The notes beneath the pieces are model-generated. The model was not told where the DNA came from and searched no databases. It saw nothing but the letters and a program-made list of their open reading frames with translations. A program made the translations under genes and the position numbers. A stretch of 64,000 nucleotides of DNA, from positions 62,001 to 126,000 of the forward strand of contig CATOST010000033.1 in the NCBI GenBank assembly GCA_951812665.1, read 5' to 3'. Each line of letters begins with the position of its first letter. Position 1 is the first letter of the stretch. Below are positions 26,306 to 36,122 of this stretch, piece by piece. This DNA comes from an uncultured Acidobacteriota bacterium. GTDB taxonomy: Bacteria; Acidobacteriota; UBA6911; RPQK01; JAJDTT01.

Positions 26306-27685
26306 CTAACGGGGTGTGTAGAGTTGGGCCGCCCCTCTCTTGAGCTTGCGATAAAGGAATCGGTCGGTTCCCAGCTTGCGTTCCTCCCGATTGAGGCGTC
26401 GCACCTGTTGGAGAGCCTCGAGAGCTTTTTCCTTTTTCCCGGCCTTCCGATAGGCGATCGACAATTGATAATAGGCCGTCGTTGCCTGGGGATCGAGCCG
26501 GATCGACGTCTCCAACTCCCGGATGGCCGAGTCCAGGTCGTTTCTTTTCAAATAGAGTTTTCCCAGGCTGATGCGGGCAAGAACGAAGTCGGGCCTCAAG
26601 GCCGTCGCTTGCTGCAAATGTCTCAGACTTCTTGCTTCTGCCGGTGTACCCGGACGAGACCCTTGAGTCATCGCGATGTCTCCCAGCAGGTAGTGGGCAT
26701 AGAAATTTGTCGGGTCTTCCCGTAGTGCCTGCTCGAGAAGAACCGTTGCCTCGCCATGTTGCTGAGCTTCCACCAAAACGAAAGCCAGTCCGAGTCTGGC
26801 CAGCTCCGAATTCGGCTGTAGCTGAATCGCCTTTTCGTAGTCGGATGCCGCTTCGCGGTAGCGACCCTGGGAAAGCTTCAAGTAGCCGCGTTGGATGTGC
26901 AAGACATCGGAATCCGGCAGATGAGCCAACCCCCGATCCAGGAAATCCAGGGCCACTGACGGTGACATGGACGCCTCTGTCGCCAGCCGGGCGATCGCCA
27001 CGTAATTGCGTTCGTCGCTGGGATAGTCCCGAGTTGCCCGCTGCAGGATCTGCCAGGCTTTTTGGAATTCTTCCAGCTCCAAATAGGCCAGTGCCAGCAG
27101 GTTGAAAACATCACCGGTCTTGTATCGTTGCGGAATGTTCTCCAGGGTATTGGCGCAGTCAGTGTGTTTACCCAGAAGATATTGTACGAACGCCAGGTTA
27201 TAGGCCGCCGCGGATTTGTCCGGATAGCCCACCTGGGCAAGCTCGAAGTGGCGTTCGCCCGCGGCATACTCACCGAAACGCGCCAGCAGGAGACCCGTCT
27301 CGAACTGGGCAATGGCGTTGTCCTCCGCTACGCTTTCGAGGACACGTTCGGCTGCCCCGACCTGCCTGGTTTCGAGCAACGCCTCAGCATAGTTGACCAG
27401 CCACAAGGGGTTTGCCTGCAGCACCGAGGGAGCTTTGGAAAAGCGTCGGACTGCTTCCTGGTAAGCCTTCAGGTTGAAGGCGATTTGTCCCAGCAGAGCC
27501 TGGGCCTCTTCGTCCTCGGCCTCCCGGCCCAACCTTTCCAGCAGCAGCGTGCGTGCTTCCTGCACCCGACCCCGGTCAAGCAGTTCCAGTGCACGCTGTT
27601 TCCAGACCGGCTGGGCCAGGGCGAGAGAGAGCAGAATCAACCAACCGGGCGCGCCCACAAATAGCGAGAATGGAACTCGCCTCAT
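26306..27685 (-). CDS. Secreted TPR protein (first gene of minus operon)
   Basis: 459 residues from ATG 27685. Earlier in-frame codons add a non-signal-like extension and were discarded. A signal peptide (WLILLSLALAQP) leads into at least nine TPR units. It is a paralogue of 33119-34564: both contain QA-LGQIAF-LK-Y-EA near residue 60, a HLQQATALRPDF/HLKQATALRPDF block, and FYQLSIAYRKLG-type C-terminal repeats (YYQLSIAYRKAG here). Its divergent neighbour is the TonB receptor 560 bases away, so a shared regulatory region is likely. Confidence 0.83.
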   Translation of the reverse strand: MRRVPFSLFVGAPGWLILLSLALAQPVWKQRALELLDRGRVQEARTLLLERLGREAEDEEAQALLGQIAFNLKAYQEAVRRFSKAPSVLQANPLWLVNYAEALLETRQVGAAERVLESVAEDNAIAQFETGLLLARFGEYAAGERHFELAQVGYPDKSAAAYNLAFVQYLLGKHTDCANTLENIPQRYKTGDVFNLLALAYLELEEFQKAWQILQRATRDYPSDERNYVAIARLATEASMSPSVALDFLDRGLAHLPDSDVLHIQRGYLKLSQGRYREAASDYEKAIQLQPNSELARLGLAFVLVEAQQHGEATVLLEQALREDPTNFYAHYLLGDIAMTQGSRPGTPAEARSLRHLQQATALRPDFVLARISLGKLYLKRNDLDSAIRELETSIRLDPQATTAYYQLSIAYRKAGKKEKALEALQQVRRLNREERKLGTDRFLYRKLKRGAAQLYTPR

Positions 27686-27910
27686 TGACCCAGTATAAGG
27701 TTTGGCTATCGGAAGAACCAAGGAGTCCCAACCGTTGAGTAGTCGGTCAAGGAACCACGTTGACGGTTCTCGCGCCTCTCGAAAGAGTCCGTTAATTGAA
27801 CCAAAGACTGGAGTTGTCCCTCCAAATGACACCCCTCCGACTCGCCCGCCCTCGGCAAGTTTCCCGACCCGGGAAGATGCAATCGGAAATTTTGTTTCAT
27901 TTCGGGGGGG

Positions 27911-27939
27911 TTGACTTCCTCTCCCGCTCTTGCTAGACA
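27911..27939 (+). promoter_or_regulatory. Probable sigma70 promoter of the TonB receptor leader
   Basis: TTGACT (27911-27916) and TAGACA (27934-27939) are separated by 17 bases, the optimal spacing. Transcription would begin near 27946, giving a leader of about 300 bases before the receptor ATG. The preceding part of the gap (27686-27910) shows no gene. Confidence 0.45.
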
Positions 27940-27945
27940 AGTTCA

Positions 27946-28248
27946 AACGCTCTGCATCCCAGTGCTACGTGCGTGCTTTGGACCGATGGATCGTCCGCAG
28001 GATTCGGAATCCTGGCGACTGACATTGCCCAGCCGATACCAACAGAGTTGCGTCATGGCCTGCGGTAAAGGCCGAATTCCGAGCACCCGCGGCGGACGAG
28101 AACACCTCGGTTCCGCTTTTTGTTTTTGAGAGAGTTGGATGAGGCCTTTGACGGCCGTAGAAATTTATTCTCTCCCCGGTTGGTTCAGCCGGGTTTTCTG
28201 CTCACACCTTAATCCTTCAACCGATTTTTTTTAACAGAAGTGAGGACC
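27946..28248 (+). promoter_or_regulatory. Structured 5' leader with terminator-like hairpin
   Basis: This ungened stretch can form several hairpins: about 27980-27996 (GGAC/GTCC), 27998-28014 (CAGGATTCGGAATCCTG), 28058-28074 (GGCCT/AGGCC) and 28175-28193, a 7-bp stem (CCCGGTT/AGCCGGG) followed at once by TTTT. The last resembles a Rho-independent terminator placed about 55 bases before the receptor start. This would fit an attenuator/riboswitch or a short RNA ending at 28197. It did not match the consensus of cobalamin, TPP or c-di-GMP riboswitches as far as could be judged by eye. Confidence 0.4.
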
Positions 28249-31200
28249 ATGAAGTCTAAGACGGTTGTTGTTTTTCTGCTTTCTTTCTCGCTGCTTTCTT
28301 CGGTTGCCTGGGCACAGCGCTTCGCCGAAGTCTCAGGGACGGTCACGGACGCCACGGGCGCAGTTCTGCCCGGCGTCACCGTCACCGTCACCAGCGCCGA
28401 GTCCGGCGTAAACAAAACGGCCATCACGACCGACACGGGGCTATACCGCGTCTTCGAGCTGAATCCGGGGGCCTATCGAATCAGTGCCCAGTTGGACGGC
28501 TTCAAGACCACGGTCGTGGAAGCAACGCTGGAAACGATGAAGATCACCACCGTGGACGTCGCCCTGGAAATTGGTGAAATCGCCGACCAGGTAACGGTGG
28601 AGGCGCTGGGCGTGACCCTGGAGAGGGAATCGGCAAAGGTCAGCACTTTTTTCGAAGAGAAAATGATCGAGGACCTGCCCCAAGTATTGAAACGGCCTCT
28701 CGACATGATCAAGTATGCAGCGGCTGTTTCTTATCGCGGAACCTGGAGTCTGATACCCGGCCAGTCGACCTATTACAGCATGAACGGAGCTCCTTACCAA
28801 GCTGGGGAAATCTATGTCGACGGAGCCTACGGCATGAGTGGCCGTGCCTACGACAGCAACCCGGACACCAGTCCCAGAACAGCCACTGTCAAGGAAATGC
28901 GGATCGTGCAAAACAGCTTCAAGGCCGAGTACAACGGAGGGGGCGGCGGCCTGGTGATCATGTCCACCAAGTCGGGAACCAACAGTTTCCACGGTTCCGT
29001 GTGGGAGTTTCACCGTCAGAAAGCGTTGGACGCTCGTAATTTCTTCGCTGCCCGGCGAGATCCTTTCCGGGAACATCTTTACGGGTTCGAAGTGGACGGA
29101 CCGATCCTCAAAGACAAACTCCACTTCATGGTCAGTGGTTCGGGAAAGCGCTCCTTTACTCCAACCGGCTCCAGGTTTCACACCTTCCCCACGGAGGCCC
29201 AGAGGCGGGGGGATTTTTCGGGCAAGTTCAACTCTGACGGGAGTTTGCGAACCATTTATGATCCGCTCACCACGGTTGAAAATCCGGACGGAACGATCAG
29301 CCGAACTCCTTTTCCGAACAACATCATCCCGGCCGACCGCATCAGCCGCCAGGCACAGGCGATTCTGGCCTATCTTCCGTTAGGGAACCGGGCCCCTGAC
29401 GACCCTTCCGGAACCAACAACTTCGTGGGGCTGACAGCCAACCCCTTGGCCTTGTGGGGATGGACCGCCCGTGTCGACTGGCAAGTCGATGACAACGACA
29501 AGATCTTTGCTCGCTTTATTTCCGATCCATCCGTCAGTGAATCGATTGGACCCTGGACTCCACCCTCCGGCTTCGACACGAGCCGGCTTCCCGACGACGC
29601 CATTGCCAAGCGCGCCGAACGGAATCCGGCCGACCCGGATGACTGGGTTATGAGGTTCGACCAGCTCAACCAAGCGGTCGGTTGGACGCATACCTTCAGT
29701 CCCTCGGTGATCTCTGACTTTCGCCAGTCCTACAACGAGTTGTCGCAATGGGCAAGGCCTCTTTCCCAGGGTCTGGGTTTCCCGCAAGAGATAGGAATCA
29801 CGGTTCCTTCTGAAGTCCCGGCCACGACTAACTACGGCGGCAACAACCACTTTCCCTTTATTGGCATACCCGGCTACAACGGTCCCGGCGCCGGCTGGGG
29901 CGGTGGCGCTGCGATCAATCCACGACGCGGGCTGCACTTTGGCGAGACCGCCACCTGGCTGAAAGGCGCCCATTCATTCAAGGTCGGCATCGAGACGAGA
30001 CGCTCCGGTCACGCGTATTTCCAGGCCAGCAATTCCTCCGGGCGGTATAATTTCTCCGCCAATGCCACAGCCGCCCATCCTTTTGACGCCGCCAGCGGGG
30101 ATTCCGTAGCTTCTCTGCTGCTGGATTGGGTGGACGCTGTCAGCATTTCCAATGTTGGCCAACGAAATTTCAGCACTTGGTACTGGGGGATGTTCGTGCA
30201 GGACGACTGGCGGGTCAGTCCCAACGTGATCGTGAACCTGGGGCTGCGCTATGACTTCGACACGCCGTTAAGAGAGCGAAATAACCTCATAAGCTCTTTC
30301 GACCTCAATGCGATCAACCCCGTTTGCAACTGCCCGGGCGCCTTCTTCTACCCCGACAAGTACTATGAGACGCAAAAATCGAACTTTGCCCCGCGCCTGG
30401 GAGTCGCCTGGAATCCCGGGGGCGGCAAGACAGTGGTGCGGGCCGGGGCCGGCATTTACTACATGCAGCCCATGATCGGCATGAACCCCTGGCAAACTCC
30501 CCGGACGGGCCGCGGCGATGTGACAGTCAGCAAGGACTTGGGAAGCCCCGACTTTGGAGTCACTCCGGCGACTCCAGGTCTTGCGGCCGGTGTGGGAGCG
30601 ATACCGGTGTTCGAGCTGCAACCCGGATTCGGAGCGGTTGAGATTGGGCAGCCGGCCATTCTGGGCGCCGAATACCTGTGCTGTCCCGAGTTGCGTCAGA
30701 ACCCCTACAGCATCGCTATGAGTTTCACCCTCCAGCACGAAATCAACGACATCGTGCTCGAAGCCGGCTACATCGGCAACCTGACCAGGCACCTGGGTGA
30801 GTGGAGCTACAATTTGAACCAGCTTCGGCCTCAATTGATGGGGCCGAACGCCACCCAGGCCGACCGCCCCTATCCGCAATACAGCGCTGTAAACCAGATC
30901 TCGGTACCCGACAAGACCATGACTTATCATGCCATGGTGCTCAAGGCGGAAAAGAGGTTCGGAGGCGGCTTGGCATTTCTCACCAATTTCACCTGGTCAA
31001 AACACCTGGGCAATCGTGAAGGGCGACACAACGTCTACGATCGAGCTTCCGCCAGGGGGCCGGCTTGGCTTTCGAGACGGCTGCGTTTCGTGGTGGCGGG
31101 TACTTACGAGTTGCCCTTCGGAGTAAATCGTACGTTTCTCGCTGACGGACCCATAGCTAAAATACTAGGGGGTTGGAACACCTCATTCGCCTTTATTGGC

Positions 31201-31611
31201 CAATCGGGGGTTCCTCTGAACTTCTACGCATCGCCCAACTTGACGGGCTCATTCGGGGGAAATTCACGCGCCACCCGGTTACGTAACGGCAAGGGACCGC
31301 AGACGATCGAAGCCTGGTGGGACATCAATGCATTCGTTCATCCCGGGCCCTTCGTGTTTGGCAATGCCGGTGTCGGAATCGTGGAAGGTCCCGGATCCCA
31401 GACCGTTGATTTCTCCCTGATGAAGGACTTCCATATCCTGGAGGGTAAGCGGCTTCGTTTTACGGCCGATTTTTTCAATTTCCTGAACCGCGCCAACTTC
31501 AACGATCCGAGTACAAGCATCTGTCCGGCCGCTGCTCCCTGCACGACCAATCGCATCACAAGCGCTCAATTTGGACGCCAAACTCAGTTGGGACTGCAGT
31601 TCTATTTCTGA
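28249..31611 (+). CDS. TonB-dependent receptor with carboxypeptidase-regulatory-like N-terminal domain
   Basis: 1120 residues from ATG 28249 (AAGTGAGG upstream). Order: signal peptide (1-22); a carboxypeptidase regulatory-like beta-sandwich (EVSGTVTDATGAVLPGVTVTV, ending near residue 110); a plug domain (with FKAEYNGGGGGLVIMSTKSG near residue 230); and a long beta-barrel ending in LGLQFYF with the terminal Phe used by outer-membrane insertion. This is the Oar-like receptor type abundant in Acidobacteriota, which imports large ligands such as glycans or siderophores using TonB. The gene is followed by a heptaheme cytochrome gene on the same strand. Confidence 0.9.
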   Translation: MKSKTVVVFLLSFSLLSSVAWAQRFAEVSGTVTDATGAVLPGVTVTVTSAESGVNKTAITTDTGLYRVFELNPGAYRISAQLDGFKTTVVEATLETMKITTVDVALEIGEIADQVTVEALGVTLERESAKVSTFFEEKMIEDLPQVLKRPLDMIKYAAAVSYRGTWSLIPGQSTYYSMNGAPYQAGEIYVDGAYGMSGRAYDSNPDTSPRTATVKEMRIVQNSFKAEYNGGGGGLVIMSTKSGTNSFHGSVWEFHRQKALDARNFFAARRDPFREHLYGFEVDGPILKDKLHFMVSGSGKRSFTPTGSRFHTFPTEAQRRGDFSGKFNSDGSLRTIYDPLTTVENPDGTISRTPFPNNIIPADRISRQAQAILAYLPLGNRAPDDPSGTNNFVGLTANPLALWGWTARVDWQVDDNDKIFARFISDPSVSESIGPWTPPSGFDTSRLPDDAIAKRAERNPADPDDWVMRFDQLNQAVGWTHTFSPSVISDFRQSYNELSQWARPLSQGLGFPQEIGITVPSEVPATTNYGGNNHFPFIGIPGYNGPGAGWGGGAAINPRRGLHFGETATWLKGAHSFKVGIETRRSGHAYFQASNSSGRYNFSANATAAHPFDAASGDSVASLLLDWVDAVSISNVGQRNFSTWYWGMFVQDDWRVSPNVIVNLGLRYDFDTPLRERNNLISSFDLNAINPVCNCPGAFFYPDKYYETQKSNFAPRLGVAWNPGGGKTVVRAGAGIYYMQPMIGMNPWQTPRTGRGDVTVSKDLGSPDFGVTPATPGLAAGVGAIPVFELQPGFGAVEIGQPAILGAEYLCCPELRQNPYSIAMSFTLQHEINDIVLEAGYIGNLTRHLGEWSYNLNQLRPQLMGPNATQADRPYPQYSAVNQISVPDKTMTYHAMVLKAEKRFGGGLAFLTNFTWSKHLGNREGRHNVYDRASARGPAWLSRRLRFVVAGTYELPFGVNRTFLADGPIAKILGGWNTSFAFIGQSGVPLNFYASPNLTGSFGGNSRATRLRNGKGPQTIEAWWDINAFVHPGPFVFGNAGVGIVEGPGSQTVDFSLMKDFHILEGKRLRFTADFFNFLNRANFNDPSTSICPAAAPCTTNRITSAQFGRQTQLGLQFYF

Positions 31612-31628
31612 CAATCAACCATCTGCGC

Positions 31629-31664
31629 AGTCTCGCCATCTTGTTTGAACAAGGTGGCGGGACT
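31629..31664 (+). terminator. Strong hairpin after the TonB receptor gene
   Basis: AGTCTCGCCATCTTG pairs with CAAGGTGGCGGGACT over 15 positions (two G-U wobbles) around a TTTGAA loop, 17 bases after the receptor stop. There is no T-run, so it may be a Rho-assisted terminator or a 3' stabiliser. The rest of the gap to 31807 shows nothing recognisable. Confidence 0.5.
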
Positions 31665-31807
31665 GAGCAAATCCCTGTCAAATTGACCGTCGCTGACCCG
31701 ACGTGGACTTTTGTAGCGGTCCACGACCGGATCGTCCGACAGGCGTAGTTTGGTGACTTCCAACCAGTCCTGTCGGGAACCAAGTCAGCTTTCCCATTTT
31801 TGGAGAG

Positions 31808-33091
31808 TTGGGGGATAAGGTGGGTTGTCCCCATACCCGCTCTTTGATCTGGCTCCTGGTTCCGCTCCTCTTCGTTCAACCGGTCGCCAGCCCACGGCTG
31901 CTCCCACCGGAACAACCAGCCTCTTCCGTGTCGGCGCCTTCCGGCAACGATCGCTCTTCTTATGCCGGCGCCTCGACCTGTGGGAAATGTCATCAAGCCT
32001 TCTTGGAAAGCTTTCGCAAAACCTCCCACTACCTCACCTCCCAGCTTCCTGGAGCGAATTCCATTCTCGGCAGTTTTTCGCCCGATCATAATTTGCTTCG
32101 CACCCGCAATCCCGATCTCTGGTTCGAAATGCGCGCCTTGGAAGACGGCTTCTTTCAAACCGCCTGGTCCCGGGAAAAAGGTCGAATTGTCCCGCGGACC
32201 GAGCGCATGGACATGGTCGTCGGATCGGGGAAAATGGGCCAGACTTATCTCTACTGGCGAGGCAGCGAACTCTTTCAGTTGCCGGTTTCCTATTTCACTC
32301 AGGCGAAGCGTTGGATCAACAGCCCCGGCTATCCGGATGGGCAAGCGTACTTCGATCGCCCGGTTAATCCGCGTTGCCTCGAATGCCATGCCACCTTCTT
32401 TGAGGTCGTCAGCGAAGAAGACCCTATGCGGCCCTATCTGAGCAATGTCTATCGCCAGGACCATTACTTGCTGGGAGTCACCTGCGAAAGCTGTCATGGT
32501 CCGGGAGGTCTTCATTCGAAAAACCCGTTGGAGAGATCCAACTCCGGCGCCACTGCCCATATCGTCCATCCCGGAAAACTCGACCGGCAACTCCGGATGA
32601 CGCTCTGCGCCCAGTGTCACTCGGGTCACCTGGTCCCACGCAACGGTCCCTTTTCCTTCAGACCCGGCCAGGGACCTGAGGCGTTCATTGCCGTGGAGAG
32701 CCTTCGGGCCAGGAACAGCGGAGGCGTGCACACTACCAATCAACCCGATCGCCTTCGCCGCTCCCGATGTTTTCAGGAGAGTGGATCAATGACCTGCATG
32801 AGTTGCCATGATCCGCACCACCTGGAGCGGGGGAACCTGCAACTGTTTTCTCGACGTTGCATGACCTGCCACCAGCCCCAGGTCTGTGGGATGGCAGCAA
32901 CCTTGGGGGATACCATCGAAGGCAACTGCATCGACTGTCATATGCCGGTATATCGGGACCTGAGAACGCCAATGGAGACGGCCGGCGGTTTTGAGGCTCC
33001 GCGGATGCGGGATCACAACGTCGCTATCTATCGGACTGTAGCTGAACGTCTTTTGAAGCAGTTTCAGCAAAAAGACAGTTCGCGGCGTTGA
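31808..33091 (+). CDS. Heptaheme cytochrome c (no TPR domain)
   Basis: 427 residues. A signal peptide (SLIWLLVPLLFVQPVASP) is followed by seven CxxCH sites in order: CGKCH, CLECH, CESCH (in CESCHGPGG), CAQCH, CMSCH, CMTCH and CIDCH. The order and spacing match the heme half of the protein at 21111-23462, including shared GSG, YF/PVSYFTQ-type and SCHDPH segments. It ends shortly after the last heme, whereas the paralogue continues into TPRs. Here a separate TPR gene lies directly downstream, but convergent. The start may be TTG 31808 or GTG 31820. Likely a periplasmic electron carrier. Confidence 0.85.
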   Translation: MGDKVGCPHTRSLIWLLVPLLFVQPVASPRLLPPEQPASSVSAPSGNDRSSYAGASTCGKCHQAFLESFRKTSHYLTSQLPGANSILGSFSPDHNLLRTRNPDLWFEMRALEDGFFQTAWSREKGRIVPRTERMDMVVGSGKMGQTYLYWRGSELFQLPVSYFTQAKRWINSPGYPDGQAYFDRPVNPRCLECHATFFEVVSEEDPMRPYLSNVYRQDHYLLGVTCESCHGPGGLHSKNPLERSNSGATAHIVHPGKLDRQLRMTLCAQCHSGHLVPRNGPFSFRPGQGPEAFIAVESLRARNSGGVHTTNQPDRLRRSRCFQESGSMTCMSCHDPHHLERGNLQLFSRRCMTCHQPQVCGMAATLGDTIEGNCIDCHMPVYRDLRTPMETAGGFEAPRMRDHNVAIYRTVAERLLKQFQQKDSSRR

Positions 33092-33118
33092 CGATGGGAC
33101 CTGGAAGTTTTTCCAGCT

Positions 33119-34564
33119 TTAACCAGGGGGACGGCCAATTCCCAGGCGGGTCTTCCGAAGCGCTCGACTCGACAATTCCCTGGCGCCCAGTTGGCGCCTT
33201 TGTTGGTTGAGGCGACGGACCTGGGCCAATGTCTGGCGTTCTTTTTCCTTATTGCCCAACTTTCGATAAGCGATCGAGAGCTGGTAGAAGGCCGGAGTCG
33301 CTTCGGGGTCCAGTTGAACCGCTTTTTCCAACTCCCGAACGGCCGAGGCGGGGTCGCTTCTCTTCAAATACAGCTTACCCAGGCTGGTGTGTGCCAGGGC
33401 CACGGGAGACGATCCTTCCCAAAAAAAGAAATCCGGTCGTAACGCAGTGGCCTGTTTCAGGTGCTCCACGGCTTTCGACTCAACCTGACTGCCGGGCGCA
33501 ACCCCGCTCAAAATAGCCAGCTCTCCCAGAAGATAATGTCCATAAAAACTGAGAGGGGTTCGTTGCAGCACCTCTTGCAAGACAGTGGAAGCCTCGTCAA
33601 GCTGCCGGGTCGCCATCAGCACCAGAGCCAAACCCACTCGCGGAATGTCCAGATCCGGCCGTAGCTTGGCAGCCTTTCGGTACTCGGATTCGGCCATCCC
33701 GTATTGAGCCAGGAAATAACGCAAATGAGCATGTTTGAAACGCAGACTGTAAGAGTGCGGAAGTTGTTCCAGACCCTTCTCCAGCAATCCAACTGCCTGC
33801 AGCAGCTTGTTTTCCTCGACCAGACGTTCGGCAGCGGCCAGGTAATTGATTTCATCTCCAGGATCGCGGTCAATCGACTGCCGCAGCATGTCGACTGGCG
33901 CCTCCTTTTTCGCCAGCAACAATAGATCGAGCATTCGTTCCTGTTTCTGAGCCAAGGAGTGATCCGGAGGATCTGAAGAATTGGAAATGGTCCAGTCGCG
34001 GCGCAATTTCTCGAGCGTCGCCGCGCACTCTTCGAACTTCCTCAGACGATATTGCGCCAAGGCCAAGTTGTAGGACACGGACAGCGGATCCGGATGCCCG
34101 GCTCGGGCCATCTGAAAATGTCTTTCAGCAGCCGGGAATTCGCCGAAGCGAGCCAGAATCAAACCCGCCTCGAACTGCGCCATGAAGTGGTCTTCAGGCA
34201 ATCGTTTCACGGCTTCAAGGGCAGTCTGATTGGCCTTGGTCTGCAGCAGCGACTCGGTATAGTTGAGAAGTAGAATCGGGTTCGTGGAAAGCTTCGAGGT
34301 GCTTCTCTGGAAGCGTTCCGCAGCCTCCCCGTACTCTTTCAAACTGAAGGCGATTTGCCCCAGAACTGCCTGGAGATCTTCGTTGTCCGGATCCTTTTGA
34401 GCCAGCTCCAAAAGTGTTTTACGGGCCTCCACGAACCGGCCTGTTTGAAGGAGTTCCGAAACGGTGTTCTGCCCTGACGATTGTGACCATCCGAAGCAGA
34501 AGAAAATGAAAAGGACAGAAATTCGTGTCAGGTGTGACAAGCGTGGCCCGGCAGGCAACACCAT
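33119..34564 (-). CDS. Secreted TPR protein (paralogue of 26306-27685)
   Basis: 481 residues. Signal peptide (ISVLFIFFCFGWSQSSGQ) and about nine TPRs. Clear matches to the other copy include VLGQIAFSLKEYGEAAERF, LNYTESLLQTK, FEAGLILARFGEF, VEHLKQATALRPDF and FYQLSIAYRKLGNKEKE. It converges with the cytochrome gene (27-base gap) and is divergent from the TPR-CRTAC1 pair at 34713. Probable periplasmic scaffold. Confidence 0.83.
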   Translation of the reverse strand: MVLPAGPRLSHLTRISVLFIFFCFGWSQSSGQNTVSELLQTGRFVEARKTLLELAQKDPDNEDLQAVLGQIAFSLKEYGEAAERFQRSTSKLSTNPILLLNYTESLLQTKANQTALEAVKRLPEDHFMAQFEAGLILARFGEFPAAERHFQMARAGHPDPLSVSYNLALAQYRLRKFEECAATLEKLRRDWTISNSSDPPDHSLAQKQERMLDLLLLAKKEAPVDMLRQSIDRDPGDEINYLAAAERLVEENKLLQAVGLLEKGLEQLPHSYSLRFKHAHLRYFLAQYGMAESEYRKAAKLRPDLDIPRVGLALVLMATRQLDEASTVLQEVLQRTPLSFYGHYLLGELAILSGVAPGSQVESKAVEHLKQATALRPDFFFWEGSSPVALAHTSLGKLYLKRSDPASAVRELEKAVQLDPEATPAFYQLSIAYRKLGNKEKERQTLAQVRRLNQQRRQLGARELSSRALRKTRLGIGRPPG

Positions 34565-34712
34565 CCTCCAATGCTAGCAGACGTGCGAAGAGGGTAAAAA
34601 GACCAAATAGAGAATCCCGCCTATCTTGTTCCAGTTGCTCCGGGGCACACGATCCTTGGCCTGTTCTGAGCCTCGTTTGACCGAGTGTTCGACGCGGAAT
34701 ACAATTCGGGCA

Positions 34713-36122
34713 ATGGGCCGTTGGGCCGCACCGGCCGTGTTTTTTCTCCTGGTTTCCTCAGACCTTTGGGCCCAGGATCTTCCACCCATTCCTCAACTCC
34801 TGCCCCGGCAATGGGAGATTCTCGATCCCAAATTGCAGCAAGCCTATGCCAGGGTGATGGAATCTCCAAACGATGTGGAATCCAACGGTCGCTTGGCAAT
34901 GACCTTCCATGCCTTCGACCAATTTGAGCTGGCAGCAGTTTTTTATCAGAGATGCGACCTGCTGCAATCAGGAACTTTTCGTTGGCCCTACTACCTGGGC
35001 ATCGTGCGCGGAGCCGAGGGGAAGACCAGCGAGGCGATCGGCATATTGCGGAAGGCGAACACGGTTGACCCGGACTATCTTCCCGCCCGTGTCCGATTGG
35101 CCGAACTTCTGCTTGCGACCCACAATCAGGAGGAAGCAAAAACCATCTACGAGCAAGTGCTGGAGCAACATCCCGACTGTTCGCAAGCACACTACGGAAT
35201 GGGGCGGGTTCAGTCCTCCAAGGGTCAATGGCAAGCCGCCATTCAAAGCTACCGCAGAGCCTTGACATTGTCTCAGGGTTATGGGGCGGCCCATTACGCT
35301 TTGGCAACAGCCTATCGACAGGTGGGAATGCTGGATCAATATCAAGAAAACATACGGCTCTTTCAACAGAATCGAGGGGGAAGTCCGCAGTTGGATGATC
35401 CTCTGCTCAAGAAAGTGGCCGCGCTACGGTCCTACGCAGAATATTACTTCAAGGAGGGGCTTCGGCTTCAAGAGGAGGGTCGGTTCGAACCGGCCATCGT
35501 TGAATATCAGCGGGCTCTGAAGGAAGATCCGAAGTACGCCCGGGCTCACGCCAATCTGTGCCTGGCCCAGTTGCTTTTGAAGCGGTTGGACCAAGCCGAG
35601 CACCATTGTCAATCGGCCCTCGAGCTTGATCCGAATATTCACGAAATTCGCCACAACCTGGGTCTGCTCCGCCGACTTCAGGGTAGAAACCGGGAAGCTG
35701 CGGAAGCCTTTCGAGAGGCATTGGAAATCGATCCTTTTTACGCCGAGTCTCATTACCTTCTGGGGGCGATTTTGGCCCAGGAAGAGCGTCTGAAGAGTGC
35801 GGAGCACCATTTTCGGCAGGCGATCGAAAACCAGCCGGATTACCGCACAGCCCATTTTCAGTTGGGTCTCCTGCTTCAGAAACAGGGTAGGGATGCGGAA
35901 GCCGTCCCCCATTTCCGGAAGACTCTGACCGTAGAGGATGAGAGAACTCCCGTGTACCTGTACCTGTTGGCCCACAGCTATGCCCGCCTGGGTGACCTGG
36001 ACAAAGCCGTTGAAACCGCCGCACAGGCCCGAGATAAGGCGCTTTCGGTGGGGAAGGGTAAATTGGCGGCTGACCTGGAGAGGTTCCTGCAGCAGTTGCG
36101 GCAAGCAGGCGAACGGCCATGA
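34713..36122 (+). CDS. Secreted TPR protein, partner of CRTAC1 copy B
   Basis: 469 residues from ATG 34713, exactly the length of its paralogue at 17838-19247. Signal peptide (PAVFFLLVSSDLWAQ) followed by about ten TPRs. Identity to the paralogue is moderate (roughly half by eye), highest at LGLLLQKQGRDAEA and KTLTVEDERTPVYLYLLAH. Its stop overlaps the CRTAC1 start by four bases, the same arrangement as in copy A, so the pair was duplicated as a unit. Confidence 0.85.
   Translation: MGRWAAPAVFFLLVSSDLWAQDLPPIPQLLPRQWEILDPKLQQAYARVMESPNDVESNGRLAMTFHAFDQFELAAVFYQRCDLLQSGTFRWPYYLGIVRGAEGKTSEAIGILRKANTVDPDYLPARVRLAELLLATHNQEEAKTIYEQVLEQHPDCSQAHYGMGRVQSSKGQWQAAIQSYRRALTLSQGYGAAHYALATAYRQVGMLDQYQENIRLFQQNRGGSPQLDDPLLKKVAALRSYAEYYFKEGLRLQEEGRFEPAIVEYQRALKEDPKYARAHANLCLAQLLLKRLDQAEHHCQSALELDPNIHEIRHNLGLLRRLQGRNREAAEAFREALEIDPFYAESHYLLGAILAQEERLKSAEHHFRQAIENQPDYRTAHFQLGLLLQKQGRDAEAVPHFRKTLTVEDERTPVYLYLLAHSYARLGDLDKAVETAAQARDKALSVGKGKLAADLERFLQQLRQAGERP

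Noticed and set aside
27946..28248. Cobalamin or other known riboswitch in front of the TonB receptor
   Set aside because: The conserved cores of cobalamin, TPP and c-di-GMP classes were not found by eye; kept only as a structured leader.
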